From Halocaridina rubra (lineage: Eukaryota > Arthropoda > Malacostraca > Decapoda > Atyidae): a stretch of DNA of 64,000 nucleotides. The DNA lies in assembly GCA_037179515.1 (NCBI GenBank), contig JAXCGZ010017036.1, forward strand, positions 116,001-180,000. Direction: 5' to 3'. The notes under the pieces were generated by a model. The model was not told the origin of the DNA. It saw nothing but the letters and a program-made list of their open reading frames with translations, and did no database searches. The position numbers and the translations under genes were made by a program. Positions 25,801 through 40,800 of this stretch are shown here, one piece after another (within the stretch, counting starts at the first letter, position 1; every line of letters begins with the position of its first letter).

Positions 25801-28800
25801 TTTTGGTAAACCTGAAAGCTCAAAAATTGGAGGAGAATATCATCCAGAAAAATTAAAAGTGGAGACACCAAAAGTAAGTTCCACGGGTGACATTGCCATA
25901 CCAGAAGTACTAAGTGATATTAGCACAGTGTCTCCAAATATTAAAGTAAAGGGAGATAAACCAAAAAGAAAACTTGGATCATGCTTTGGCAAGGTCGAAA
26001 GGGTAGAGAATGATGAAAATAAGCAGCCAGACAATGCAAAAATGAAGGAATCAGAAATCAGTCCTTCAAGCGTTATTGTTGTTCCCCATGCAGAAGGTAG
26101 TATTAGTGTTCAGTCTACAAATATTAATATAAAAGCTGATAAACCAAAAGCAAAACTTGGATCATGCTTTGGTAAAGCCTCAAAAGATATGGAAGAAATA
26201 TTTAAACATGAAAAAGTAGCAATCATAGAACCAGAAGAAAACACCTTTGGTAATATTTCTATTCCTGAGGTTAAAGATGACATTACTCTTCCTTCATCTG
26301 GTAAGAGTCCAGAAATGGAAGGAGAGTATTATCCAGGAAAAATAGAATTTCAAAAGAAGCATAATGTAGGGCCTTCAGGTGTTATTGCAATTCCTCAAGC
26401 ACAAGGAGACGTCAGTATTCAGACAGCAGGTGGTACTGTAAATACAGAAAAGCCAAAAATAAAGTTTGGGTCCTGCTTTGGTAAAACAGAAAGTCCAGAA
26501 ACTCAATCAGAATATCAACCTGAGAAAGTAGAGGCAAAGGAACTGGAGCTAAGAGCTTCCAGTCATATTCCTAATCCTCAAACAGAAGGTGGTATTAGTG
26601 TTCAATCTCCAGATGTTAAGGTAAAGACAATTAAACCAAAATCTAACCTTGCATCATGCTTTGGCAAAGCTAATACTCAAGATATTGAAATAGGAAATGA
26701 ACCTGGGTCTGTAAAAGTGGACAAACATAAGGATAATGTTTCAGGTGATATTAAAGTAAAACATGACATTGCTCAACCAACAAATATCAAAATTGAAACA
26801 AGCAAACCAAAAGCTGGACTTGGATCGTGGTTTGGCAAACCTAAGAACCCAAAACTGGATGAAGATCAACAGAGTGAATTAAAAATGAAGATTGCTGAAG
26901 AAGGTGTTTCAGGTGATGTTTCTGTTCCAGAGTCACAAGGTGATATCAGTGTTCAGGCTCCATTTCCTAAAGTAAAGACAGATAAAACGAAAGCAAAATT
27001 AGGATCTTGCTTTGGCAAACCGTTGAGTCCAGAAACCGAAGAAGAGGTGCAGCCAGAGAAATTGGAAGTTAAGGAACCAGAAAAGGGTATTTCCCATTCA
27101 CAAGATAGCATTGCAGTTCAAACTCAAAATATTAAAATAAAGCAAGTCATTCCTCAAGCAAAACTCACTTCTTGCTTTGGCAAACCTAGGAGCTCAGAAA
27201 TTGAAGAAGAATATCAAACAGTAAAAGTATTAGGGGAGGAAGCTAAAGTAAGTGTTTCAGATGATACTAATATTCCTCAAGAAGAAAGTGATGTTGCTAT
27301 TAAGTCTTCAGACATTATAGTCAAAGCAAATAAACCTAAAGTAAAGTTTGGATCCTGTTTTGGCAAAACTAAGAATCCAGAAGTTGAAAGCGAGTATAAA
27401 TCAGAAAAGTTAAAAGAGAGGGAACCAGTAGTAATTTCTTCAGGTGGTATACCTGTACCCCAAATTCAAGATGAAATCATGATCAACACCCCACATGTAG
27501 AGGTAAAGAAAAATAAACCCAAAGCAAAGCTTGGTTCATGCTTTGGTAAACCTAAGGCTACTGTTATTGAAGGAGAAGGTCAGTCAGGGAAAGCCATACC
27601 TAAGGACACCAAATCAGGTTCTTCTGGTGATATATTACTTCCTCAGCTAAGTGGTGATATCAGTATTCAGTCGTCTGAGGTAAAAGTAAAAGCAGATGGA
27701 CCAAGAGGAAAGTTTGTATCTTTCTTTAGTAAACCTAAACAGCAATGTAGTGAAGGTGAAATGGATTTAGAAAAACCTGAATCAAAGATATTTGTCAGTG
27801 CTGCAGTGCCTACTGAAGCTGGAACCATTGATTCCCCAGTTTTAATAGTTAAAAGTAACAAACCCAAAGCAAAGTTTGGTTCATGCTTTGGCAAAGCTGA
27901 GAGTCCACAGTTTGAACATATATATCATCCAACAAAGCTGGATATAGCTGAACCAGCAGCAAAGGTTCCAAGTTGTATAGAGACTCCCAATGTACTTAGT
28001 AAAGCTAACATTACATCTCCAGATAAAAAAGGTGATCTTGCAGAAGGAGAAATTGTGACTATTCCTGATGCAAGCATTAAGCTTGCTGGCAATGTAATTG
28101 ATATTCCCAAAGTTGAAGCAGAAATAAGTGGCAAACAAAGCATACCGGACTATAAATTTGAAGGGGACAACTTCCCTGTACATGATTTTGAGGCTATAAT
28201 GGAACTTCCTGATGTTGCGCACAGTGAAATTATAGCAGAGAGTAGAGAATGTGAGAGTCCTGATATGGCACTTTCACTGCAGTCAGTTGAGATTCCAAAA
28301 GGTGACATTGATGTAAAACTGGAAATACCTGATTCGGTTACTGAAACTGGACTAGTAGGTGCTCAGCTTGTCAGTACATCGAGCGAAATGACAGTTGATA
28401 CCCATGATATTGATTTAGGTGGTAAATTACCATCATCTGAAATTCTTCAAATATCACTGAATCCCCCAGAAGCCAAGATGGATGTAAAATATCCATTCAA
28501 TTTGCCTTCTTCATCAACTGAAGATGATACTCTTGAAACAAAGAATGTTGACACCAACTTTAGTGTACTGGACACACCAGAAATTGCTAGAGACATTAAG
28601 AGTGGGGAATATAAAATAAAAAAGTCTAATATTAGTATAGAAGGTACTTCCAGCCTTCCTGCTGTTAAAACTGAAGTTGATGCTGGTGCCCCAGGAGTCA
28701 AAGTAAAGAGTGTTAAACATAAAATCAAATTTGGATCATGCTTTGGTAAAGCAAAGAGTCCACAAGACTATCAGCCAGATAAAACAGAAATTGACACACC

Positions 28801-31800
28801 TGATGTAAGTGTTTCAGGCAGTTCACCATCCTCTTTTGCTAAGGGTAAGATTGATGCAAAAGCAAAGAAACCTAAACATAAACTGGGATCATGCTTTGGT
28901 AAACCCACCATATCAGGAACTGAAGGTGAATTTGCAACAGGAGATAAGAAAGATGAGACTTCTGAAATCAGTGTTTCAGGTGATATTACTATCCCTGAAT
29001 CACTGTGTGTGATTAATGTTCAGGCTCAAGATGTTGAAGTAAAAACAGCCAAACCAAAACGGAAGCAGTCATCATGTTTCAGCAAACCTAAGATTACGGA
29101 GAATGATGGGGAATATACAGCAGGAGAAGTAGCTGTTTTGACTCAAGAAGCAAGTTTTTCAGGTGATATTTCACTTCCTCAAGCAAAAGGTGATATCAGA
29201 GTTCAGTCTCCAGATGGTAAAATGAAAGCAGCTAAGCCAAAAGCAAAGCTTTCTTCATGCTTTGGCAAACCCAAGATTTCAGGGACAGAGGGTGAATACA
29301 CAAAAGAAGAAGTAATAGTTAAGACACCTGAAGGTTGTGTTTCTGGTGATATTTCTATCCCTGGAGCACAAGGTGACATCATTGTTCAGAGTCCAGATGT
29401 TAAAGTGAAAACTGGAAAACCAAAAGCAAAACTCTCCTCGTGCTTTGGCAAACCCAAGATTTCAGGTAGAGAAGGTGAATATGCAACTGGAGAAGAAAGA
29501 ATAAACACTCCTGAAGCTAGTGATTTTGGTGATATTTCTGTACCTGAAATACAAGGTGACATCAGTGTGCAATCTCCAGATGTTAAAGTGGAAACTGGAA
29601 GACCAAAAGCAAAGCTTTCTTTATGCTTTGGCAAACCCAAACTTTCAGAAAGAGAAGGTGAATATGCAACTGGACAAGTAAAAGGTAAGACTCCTGAAGG
29701 TAATGTGCCTGATGATATTTCTTTCCCTGAAGCACAAGGTAACATCAGTATTCAGTCTCCAGATGTTAAAGTTAAAGCCAAAAAGCCAAAAACAAAATTC
29801 TCCTCATGCTTTGGGAAACCCAAGATTACAGATCCACATGGTGAATATGCAGCTGGAGAAGTAAAAATTAAATCTTCTGAAGGTAGTGTTTCTGATGATA
29901 TTTCTATCCCTGAAGCACAGGGTGACATCAGTGTTCAGTCTCCAGATGCTAAAGTGAAAATTGGAAAACCAAGAGCAAAGCTGTCCTCATGCTTTGGCAA
30001 ACCCAAGATTTCAGGGACAGTAGATGAACATGCAGCTGGAGAAGTCAAAAATAAGACTCAGGAAGGTAGTGTTACTAGTGATATTTCTAGTGCGGAAGCA
30101 CAAGGTGAAGTCATTGTCCAGTCTCTAGATCTTAAAGTGAAACCTGCAAAATCAAAGGCAAAGTTTTCTTCATGCTTTAGCAAACCCAAGATTTCAGGGA
30201 CAGAAGGTGAATATATTGCAGTAAAAGGAAAAACCCAAACTCCTGAAGGTAGTGTATCAAGTGATATTGCTATCCCTGAAGCACAAGGTGATATCAGTGT
30301 CCAATCTGCCAATATTCGAGTGGAAACTGGAAAACCAAAATCAAATAAGCTCTCTTTATGCGTTGGCAAACCCAAGCTTTCAGAGAGAGAAGGTGAATAT
30401 GTGGCAGGAGAAGTAAAAAATAAGACTCCTGAAGGTAATGTGTCTAGTGATATTTCTATCCCTGAAGCACAAGGTAACGTCAGTATTCAGTCTCCAGATG
30501 TTAAAGTGAAAGCTGGAAAGCCGAAATCAAAACTCTCTTCATGCTTTGGCAAACCCAAGGTTACAGGGACACATGATGAATATGCAGCTGGAGAAGTAAG
30601 AATTAAATCTTCTGAAGGTAGTGTTTCTGGTGATATTTCTATCCCTGAAGCACAGGGTGACATCAGTGTTCAGTCTCCAGATGATAAAGTGAAAATTGGA
30701 AAACCAAAAGCAAAGCTCTCCTCATGCTTTGGAAAACCCAAGATTTCAGGGACAGAAGATGAATATGCAGCTGGAGAAGTAAAAACTAAGACTCAGGAAG
30801 GTGTTAGTGACATTTCTAGTGCGGAAGCACAAGGTGAAGCCAGTGTCCAGTCTCTAGATCTTAAAGTGAAACCTGCAAAACCAAAGGCAAAGTTTTCTTC
30901 ATGCTTTAGCAAACCCAAGATTTCAGGGACAGAAAGTGAATATATTGCAGTAGAAGGGAAAACCAAAACTCCTGAAGGTAGTGTTTCAAGTGATATTGCT
31001 ATCCCTGAAGCACAAGGTGATATCAGTGTCCAATCTGCCAATATTCGAGTGGAAACCGGAAAACCAAAATCAAATCTCTCTTCCTGCTTTGGCAAATCTA
31101 AGATTGCAGGGACGGAAGGTGAATATGTGGCAGGAGAAGTAAAAATTAAGACTCCAGAAGGTATTGTTTCAGGTGATATTTCTAATCCTGAAGTGCAAGG
31201 TGACATCAGTGTCCAGTCTCCACATGTTAAAGAGAAAACTGTAAAACCAGAAGCAAAGCTCTCTTCATGTTTCAGCAAACCTGAGATATCCGGCACAGAA
31301 GATGAATATACTGCTAGAAAAGTAATAATGAAGACTCCTGAAGGTAGTCTTTATGGTGATATTTCTATCCCTGAAGCACAAGGTGACATCTGTGTTCAGT
31401 CTTCAGGTATTAAAGTGAAACCTGCAAAATCAAAAGCAAAGCTCTTTTCATGCTTTAGTAAGCCAAATATTTCAGGGACAGAAGGTGAATATTTAGCAGA
31501 AGAAGTAAAAATTAAGACTCCTGAAAGTAGTGTTTCTGGTGATATTTCTATTCCTGAAATGCATGGTGACATCAGTGTCCAGTCTCCAGATGTTAAAGAG
31601 AAAACTTTAAAACCAAAAGCAAAGCTCTCTTCATGCTTCAGCAAAGCCAAGATTTCTGGCACAGATGATGAATATACTGCCAGAGATGTAACAATGAAGA
31701 CTCCTGAAGGTAGTCTTTCTGGTGATATATCTGTCCCTGAAGTACAAGGTGACATCAGTGTCCAGTCTCGAGATATTCAAGTGAAAACTAAAAAACAAAA

Positions 31801-34800
31801 AACAAAGATATCTTCATGCTTTGGCAAACCCAAGATATCAGGGGCAGAAGGTGACTATGCAGCTGGAGAAGTAAAACTTGAGACTCCTGAAGCTAGTGTT
31901 TCTGGTGATATATCCATCCTTGAAGCACCAGGTGACATCACTGTCCAATCCTCAGATGTTAAAGTGAAACCTGGAAATTCAAGAGCAAAGCTCTCTTCTT
32001 GCTTTAGTATACCGAAGATTTCAGGCACAGAAGACGAATATACGGCTGGCAAAGTAGAAATTAAGCCTCCTGAAGGTAGTGTTTCTGGTGATATCTCTGT
32101 CCCTGAAGCACAAGGTGATGTCAGTGTCCAATCACCAGATATTAAATTGAACTCTGGAAACCCTAAAGCAAAACTATCTTCATGCTTTGGCAAACCCAAT
32201 ATTTCAGAGATTGAAGGTGAATATATAGCAGGAGAAGTGAATACTAAGACTCCTGAAGGTAGTATGTCAAGTGATATTGCTATCCCTGAAACACAAGGTG
32301 ACATTAGTATCCAATCTCCAGATATGCTGGTGAAAACTAAAATACCTAAAACAAAGCTCACTTCTTGCTTTGGCAAACCCAAGATGTCAGGTGCAGAAAG
32401 TGAATATATGACTGGAAAAGTGAAAAATAAGTCTCCTGAAGGTAGTGTTGAAGGGGATATTTCTATCCCTGAAGCACATGGTGACATCAATGTCCAGTCT
32501 ATTGATGATAATGTAAAAACAGATAAATCAAAACCAAAGCTCTTTTCGTGTTTTGGAAAGCCCAAGATTTCAGGAACAGAAGGTGAATATACAGCTGAAA
32601 AAGTGAAAATTAGTACTCTTGAAGGTAGTGTTTCTGGTGATATTTCTATTTCTGAAGCACAAGGTGATATCACTGACCAGTCGCCATATGTTAAAGTGAA
32701 AACTGAAACATCTAAAGCAAAGCTGTTTTCTTGCTTCAGCAAACCCAAGATATCAGGGATAGAAGGTAAATATGTAGCTGGAGAAGTAAAAACTAAGACT
32801 TCTGAAGGTGATGTTTCAGGGGACATTCCTGTCCCTGAAGCACAAGGTGATATCAGTGTCCAATCTCCAGATATTCAAGTGAAAACTATAAAAACAAAAA
32901 CGAAGCTATCTTCATGCTTTGGCAAACCCAAGATTTCAGGGGCAGATGGTGAACATGCAGATGCAGAAGTAAAAGTTAAGACTCCTGAAGGTAGTGTTTC
33001 TGGTAATATTTCTATTCCTACAGTACATGGTGATGTCAGTGTCCAGTCTCCTGATGATAAAGTAAATACATATAAACCCAAAGCTAAGCTCTCTTCATGC
33101 TTTAGCAAGCCCAAGATTTCAGACACAGAAGATGAATATACAGCTGGAGAAGTAAGAATCAGGACTCCTGAAGCTAGTATATCTGGTGATATATATACCC
33201 CTGAAGTACAAGGTGACATCATTGTCCAATCTCCAGATGAAAAAGTAAAAACTAATAAAGCCAAAGCAAAGCTCTCTTCTTGCTTTGGCAGACCCAAAAT
33301 TTCAGGATCAGACAGTGCATATACAGCTGGAGAAGTAAGAATTAAGACTTCTGAAGGTAGTGTTTCTGATGATATTTCTATACCTGAGGTACAAGATGAT
33401 ATCATTGTCCATTCTCCAGTAATTAAAGTGAAAACTGGAAAGCCCGAATCAGATCTCTTTTCATGCTTCGGCAAACCCAAGATTTCGGGGACAGAGGGTG
33501 AATATATAGCAGGAGAAGGAAAAACTAAGACTTCTGAAGTTAGTGATTCCGGTGATGTTGCTATCCATGACACTCAAGGTGACATTAGTGTCCAGTCTGC
33601 AGATGTTAATGTAAAAACTGGAAAACCAAAATTAAATCTCTCTTCATGCTTTACTAAGCCCAAAAGTTCAGGGACAGAAGGTGAATATATTGCAGGAGAA
33701 GTAAAAACTAAGACTCCTGAAGGTAGTGTTTCAAGTGATATTGCTATACCTGAAGCACAAGGTGACATCAGTATCCAAGCTCCAGATATTAAAGCGGAAA
33801 CCGTAAAACCAAAAGTAAAGCTGTCTTCATGCTTTGGCAAACCCAAGATTTCAAGGACAGTAGATGAGTATGGAGCCGGAGAGGTAAAAATTAAGACTAC
33901 TGAAGCTAGTGTTTCTGGTAATGTTTCTATCCCTGAAGCACAAAGTGACATTAGTGTCCAGTCTTCACCTGTTATAGTGAAAACAGCTAAACCAAAATCA
34001 AATCTATTTTCATGCTTTGGCAAACCCAAGATTGCAGGGACTGAAGCTGAAGCAGTAAAAAATGAAGTTTCTGAAACCAGTGTTTCTGGTCATACTTTTC
34101 TCTCCAAAGGAGATGGTGATATTAAAGTCCAATCTCCAAATGTTAAAGTGAAAGTAGTTAAAACCAAAACAAAGCTGTCTTCATGCTTTGGTAAACCCAA
34201 AGGCCCAGAAACAGATACTGGCATAGCAAAAAGTTATGAGTCTCTAGGTATAAAAGGCAGTGATGGCAAACCAAAAGTTTACCTGGATTCTTGTTTTGGA
34301 AAACCAAAGCCTCTTGCCGTTGAAGGCAAATGTAAGTCCAGTATATTAGACACGGAAGAACTTCAGATTAGTTCCACAGCAGACATTGCAGTTCCCAGTG
34401 TGTCAGATGATGTTACTTTAGTTACATTAAGCTTACCTGATGCTGATCCAAGTACTGAAATTGATACCATTATAACCAAACCTGATGCCACCATCAATAT
34501 CTCTAGCAATATTGTTGAACCCCCTAAGATCGAAGCAGAAATGGGAACTACTGCATATGAGCATTCATTGGACACTGAAGGTGTTTGTAATATTGCTCCT
34601 TCATTAGGTGACAATGACCGACCTGATTTGAAAGCTAAAGCTTCTCTTCCAGAAGGAGGCATTGATCTTGAAATTCCAGTATTGTCAAATAATGAGTTGA
34701 ATGTTGGAGATTCTCCTGATGGTTATTTAGATGTAGCAGTAAAGGTAAAAGATCCAAAAGCAGCCTTGGAAGGTCATGTCCTTCCCAGTGACACTACAGA

Positions 34801-37800
34801 AGTTGATATTCGAATGCCCCAAACTACTGATATGTCACAGTGTGCAGTTTATGTCGAAAGGAAGACCCCTGACATAGAACATTCTATGCCACTAGAAAAG
34901 GTAAAACTTAAACCTAAAAAATCAAATTTAGGAACTTGTGCATGTTTTGGTGAATCAAAGAAAATTGAAAATGAAGACGTTTATGCAGCTCAAGATATAG
35001 AAGTAGAAGAAAAGCTTGATGACCCTATATCTGCTCATGAAGTCAAAAGTAAAAGTAGAATTTCTATTTCTGCACTAGAAGCAAAAGGAAATCTAGAAGT
35101 ACCAGCCTGTGATGTGAAGACCAAAAAGCCAAAATTTAAAATTGGAACATGCTTTGGCAAAACCAAATCAACATATATTGAAGGGGAACATGAAAGTAAG
35201 CTATCAGGTAGTTTAGCTATCTCTACTGAAGGATGTGAAATGAGCTCCCCTGAAGATAGTATCAAGATTAAGAGTGACACAGATGCTCCACATCAAAGAA
35301 GTGCATCAGTCAGTCTAGTCACTTCCAGTGAAGCTTATGAGAGTAACATAAAATCACCTGGTATGCAAGGTAAAGGAGGGCCACCCAAAGTTCAATTACC
35401 ATCATGCTTTGGGAAACCTAAAAGCTATGAAAATGAAAGTGAATATGAACCAGGAAAAGCTGAAGTTAATTTGCCTGAGGGTACACCTGAAGTCAGTGCT
35501 GCTTTAGGTAGTATAGACTCTAGAAGTGATATACATTCTGCTGGCATTAATGTGAAACCTAAACAAACAAAAAGAAAGATGGGATCATGTTTCAGCAAAG
35601 ACAAAGGCCCAAAAACTGAAAGCAAATGTAAATCAGGAATAGAAATTGATTCACCTGAAGTTAGTGTATCTGGCAGTCTGACAACCCCATCACTTGAGCA
35701 GACAGGTGCCTTAGGTTTTCCTGATAATAAAATGAAAGGTAAAAACTCAAAATCTAAAATAGGCTCTTGCTTTGGCAAACCCAAAAGTTCAAAGATGAAG
35801 GGTGGAGTCATTGCAGAAGATGCTGGCATTGAAACTCAAGAAGCAAGCTATTCAGTTCCAACTACTTCTATGAAAGCAGAGGCAAATTTAGAGATGGAAT
35901 CTCAGAAGCCTAAAGTAGAGGGTAAAACGTCTAAAACAAAAATAGCATCATGCTTTGGCAAAGCCAAAAGTTCAGAAATTGAAGGAGAGCATGAAATGGA
36001 AGTGGATATTGAAACACCCTATGCAGCTGCTGTTGCAACTCCAAGTGTAGAGTGTAAAGCTGATGCCCCATCTATGAGAGTGGAAGGAAAGAAATCCAAA
36101 GATAAATTAAAATCATGCTTTGGAAGGTCCAAAAGTGTAGATATGGAAGGTGAATACAAACCTAGAGAATTAGAAGCCAATACCCTTGAAGCTTCTGTAA
36201 CAGCAGGTCCTAAAACTTCTAGAACAAATGGTGAAAGTGATGCCAGCTCTACAGAAGCTAAAGTAAAAGGAAAGAAGGTAAAAAGTAAATTTCCATCATG
36301 TCTTGGCAAGGAAAAGTGTCAGAAGAATGACAATGAAAGTCAGGTTGAGAATTCAGAATCAAAGTTTGAGATTGAAGTACCTGGATCAAGTGCCATAGGT
36401 GATGTTTCTTCCAGTGCAGATTTTAAAGCAGACATGGATACACCTGTCCTAAAAGTGGAAAATAGAAAATCAAAGCCTATATTGGGATCATGCTTTGGAA
36501 AAGCAAAGGCTACAGAGATAGAAGGAGCATCCAAAGCAAAAGATACAAACATTGAAACTTCTGGAGCTACAAAAACAACCTCTGTTTGCACATTAAGTGA
36601 AGGTGAAGCCGATATCGGCTCCCCTGTGGTGAAAAGGAGTGGCAAGAGCCCAAAATCTAAAATGTCATTATGCTTTAGCAAGCAGAAAAATATATATATT
36701 GAAGATGAATATAAACCTAGAGAAGAAACAGTTAAGATATCTGAAGTTCATGCTTCAGCCAGCATTGATGCATCTGGTTCAGTTAATGACATTGACATGG
36801 AGTCGCCTGTTGTTCAAATGAAAGATAAAAAGCCCAAAAGTAAATTAGGTTCATGTTTTGGCAAACATGAAGCTGCAGAACTTAATAGTGAACATGAGAA
36901 AGGAAGTGCCACAGCAGAACAACCTAGTATGAAGAGTCAGGTTGAAGTTGTATCTCCAGCTGTTAAAATCAAAAGCAAGAAGCCATCTACTGGAATAACA
37001 TCATGCTTTGGCAAACTTAAGAGTGAAGATGATTTGAAATCAACAGAAGGTGAGACTACAAACACTAGATCCTCATTGACTGTTGAGTCTGCGAATGTGA
37101 GTGTCAAGGAGAATAAGCCAAAGGTTGACATTGGTTCTTGCTTTAGAAAACTAGAGTCTCCAACAATTGAAGGTGACTATAAACCAGGAAATATGAAAAT
37201 TGAAGGCCCGCATGTTGGTGTCCCAATAGAGGTTTCAGTACCTAGCTTAGAAAGTGATGTAAAATCTGTTAAAATTCCAAATATACCTGATATTGATGTT
37301 ATACATGAAGTTGATGCCAGTGTAGAGAGTCCAGATGCAACCATTAAACTGGCTAGTGATATTATCAATATCCCAAATATTGAAGCTGAAATGGGAGGAA
37401 ATACAAACCTGCCAACTTTGATGCTTGAGCATGATATTATGTCTGCACGATCATTGGAAGGTGAAGTTAAATTCCCAGATATAAAAGTAGATGCTTCTGT
37501 TGCAAGAGGAAGCATAAGCCTCATAGATCCTAGCATGCCTGATACCAATTTGAACACTGATAATGAGAGCAGTTTTTCTAAAGATTTTGATATAAAACAA
37601 CCAGAAATTACTTTTAAAAGTTCATCCTCCTCTGCTGAAGCACCAAAAGTTGACTTACAGTCACAATGTGATACTAATATGCTGGATTCTGAAATTAAAT
37701 TATCTACAAAAGTACCAGATATAGAGTCATCTGTGAAGGTAGAAGGCTATCCTAGAAAAGCCAAATTAGGTCCTTGCACTTGTTTTGGAAGATCAAAATA

Positions 37801-40800
37801 TACTGATAGAGAAGAGCCATACAGTGCTACAGATATAGAAATAAAAGGAAAACATGATGATACTGATTCAGTACCACTGACACCTGATGCAGTTAGAGCA
37901 TCTGTTACAGAAGTAGGACCAACTATTCCAGAATGTAAGATAAGTGCAGAAGAGACATTTGTTACTCCAAATGTTAGTGATGAGATTAATGTACACTCTT
38001 CAGATAAAAAAATCAAAAGTAAAACTCCAAAAGGATCGATAGGATCTTGCTTTAGTAAATCCCAAAGTCCAGAAGTAGATGGTGAATATAAGCTTTCAGA
38101 AGTTGAAGCTACCTCATCTTGCTTTGGTAAATCTAAAAGTCCAATTATTGACGAAGGGAGTATTCAAGGAAAGGCCATTACTGAGACTCCTCAAATAAGT
38201 GCAACAGCTGATGTTCCAGTTTCACTACCTGAGGCAAAAGCAGATATAGATACTTCTGCCATAAAAGACGACGGTAAAAAGTCAAGAAATAAATTTGGAA
38301 CTTGCTTTGGGGAGCCTAAAGCTCCAAATATAGAAGGTAAATATAAGTCTAAAACTACTGAAGTTACAGTAACACCTTCTATTACTTCTTCAAGTGCAGA
38401 AGGCAAAATTGGCATCAGTTCTTCAGAAATTAAGATGAAAGATAAAAAGCAGAAAACTAAAATACTGTCATGCTTTGGCAAGCAGAAAACTCCTCGTTTT
38501 GAAGATGAATATAAACCAGGAGAGGTTACAATTAAAACACCAAAAGTTCATGCACCAGCCAGCATTGATGTACCTTATGCAGTGGGTGACATTGATGTGA
38601 AATCTTCTGACTTTGACATGAAGGATGAAACGTCTAAAAGTAACTTAAGTTCACGTTTTGGCAAACTTGAACCTGCAGACCTTGAGAGTGAATATAAGGA
38701 AGGAAGTGTCAAAGCAGAATCGCCCAGTATAAAGGATGAGGTTGATATTGCATCCCCAGCTGTTAAAATCAAAAGTAAAAAACCATCTTCTGGAATAGCA
38801 TTATGTTTTGGAAAATATAAGACTAAAGGTGATTCAAATCTAACAAAAGGTGAAACAGGAGATGCTAGTGCAGCAGTGACTGTTGAATCTCCAAATCTGA
38901 ATGCCGAAGGGAGAAAGTCAAAGGTTGACATTGGTGCTTGCTTCAGAAAGGCAAAATCTCCAACGATAGAGGGTAACTACAAACCAGCAAGGGTGGATAT
39001 TGAAGGCCCCAAAATTAAAGTTCCAGCAGAGGTTGCAGTGCCTAGTTTAGAAAGTAATGTAAAATCTGTTGATATTTCAAATAAATCTGATATTGATATA
39101 AACCATGAAGTTGATACCAGTGTAGAGAGGCCAGATACAACTATCAGACTTGCTAGTGACATTGTTGATATCTCTAATATTGAAGCTGAAATGGGAGGGA
39201 ATGCAGACTTGCCAACTTTGAAGATTGAACATGATGATTTTTCTGCACCAACAATGGAATGTGAATTTAATTTCCCTGACACCTGTTCCAGCTTTGGAAA
39301 AGAGAACACTTTTACAAGACATATTGATGTGAATATAATCGAACCTGATATTAACACGGGAGGGCCTTCCTCATATGGTGAAGTACCAGATGTTAATTTA
39401 AAATTGCCTTGTGATTATGATGTGCCATCATCTAAAGTTAAACTATCCTCAGAGGTACCAGATGCAGAGCCATCTGTAAAGATAGAGGAATCTCCTAAAA
39501 GAGCCAGATTTGGTCCTTGTGCTTGTTTTAGAAGTTTAGAAAATACTGGTAGAGAAGACCCATATTGTGCTGCAGATTTAAAAATGAAGGGAACACAAGA
39601 TGTTATTTCTGAACCACTGAGAGCTGATGCAGGTAAAACATCTGCTCCAAAAGTGAAAGCAAATATACCTGAACCTAAAATAAGTGTAGAAGGAACACTT
39701 GCTACTGCAGATGCTAGCAAAGAAATTAATGAACTCTCTCCAGATATTAAAGTTAAAAGTAAAACACGAAAATCAAAGATAGGATCTTGCTTTGGTAAAT
39801 CCGAAAGTGCAAATGTGCAAGGTGAAGTTAAGCCTTCATATGTTGAGACTACATCTCCAAAGGGTGATGTGTCAGTAATTAGCACTACAGCCAGGCCAAG
39901 AGCAGAAGTGACTGTCATCCCACCAATTGTGAAAGAAAAAGTAATATTACCAAAAGCAAAATTTGGCTCTTGCTTTGGTAAACCTAAAAGTCCAGTTATT
40001 GAAGAAAAGAGTCTGGAAGGAGAAATCATTAGTGAGACTCTTCAAACAACATCTAGAGCTGATGTTCCCGTTTCAGTTCCTGAGGCAAAAGCAGATATAG
40101 ATACATCTATAAAGTACATAGATAAAAAATCAAGAACTAGCTTAGGGTCATGCTTTGGAAAACCTAATACTACAAATATAGATAGTAAATACATAGTGAA
40201 ACCATCTGCATTTGCAACTCCAGAAGCTAAAGTAACAACATCTGTTGGAATACCAAGTGCAGAAAATGAAATTGACAGCAACTCCCCAGAAGTTGAAGTA
40301 CAAGGTAAGAAGCAAAAAGCTAAACTATCATCATGCTTTGGCAAGCAGAAAAGTCCAAATATTGAAAATGAGTATAAATTTAGGGAAGTAAAAGCCAAGA
40401 CACCAGAAGCTCATGCATCAGCCACCATTGATATGCCATGTGAAGTGGATGACATTGATACAGAATCTTCTGATGTTCACTTGAAAGGTAACAAATCCAA
40501 GCTCAAATTAGGTTCATGTTTTGGCAAGCCCGATACTGCTGCAGTTACTGAAAGTAAATATGAGACTGGAGATACTGAAGCAGTTCCCAGTTTGAAATGT
40601 AGGGTAAATGTTGAGTCCTCTGATGTTAAAATTAAAAACAAGAAACCCTCACCTGGAATAAGATCATGTTTTGGTAGACCTAAAACTGAAGGTGATTTGA
40701 AACCAACAGAAGTCGATATTAGAACTTATGATGAAAGTATATCAAAGACTACAGAGTCTCCAAATATGGAAATCAAAGGAAAAAAGAAAGTTGACATTGG

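Noticed and set aside
28892..34183. Regular 183-bp repeats as a possible satellite or CRISPR-like array.
   Set aside because: The repeats stay in one reading frame with codon-sized indels and conserved protein motifs. There are no constant repeats with unique spacers.
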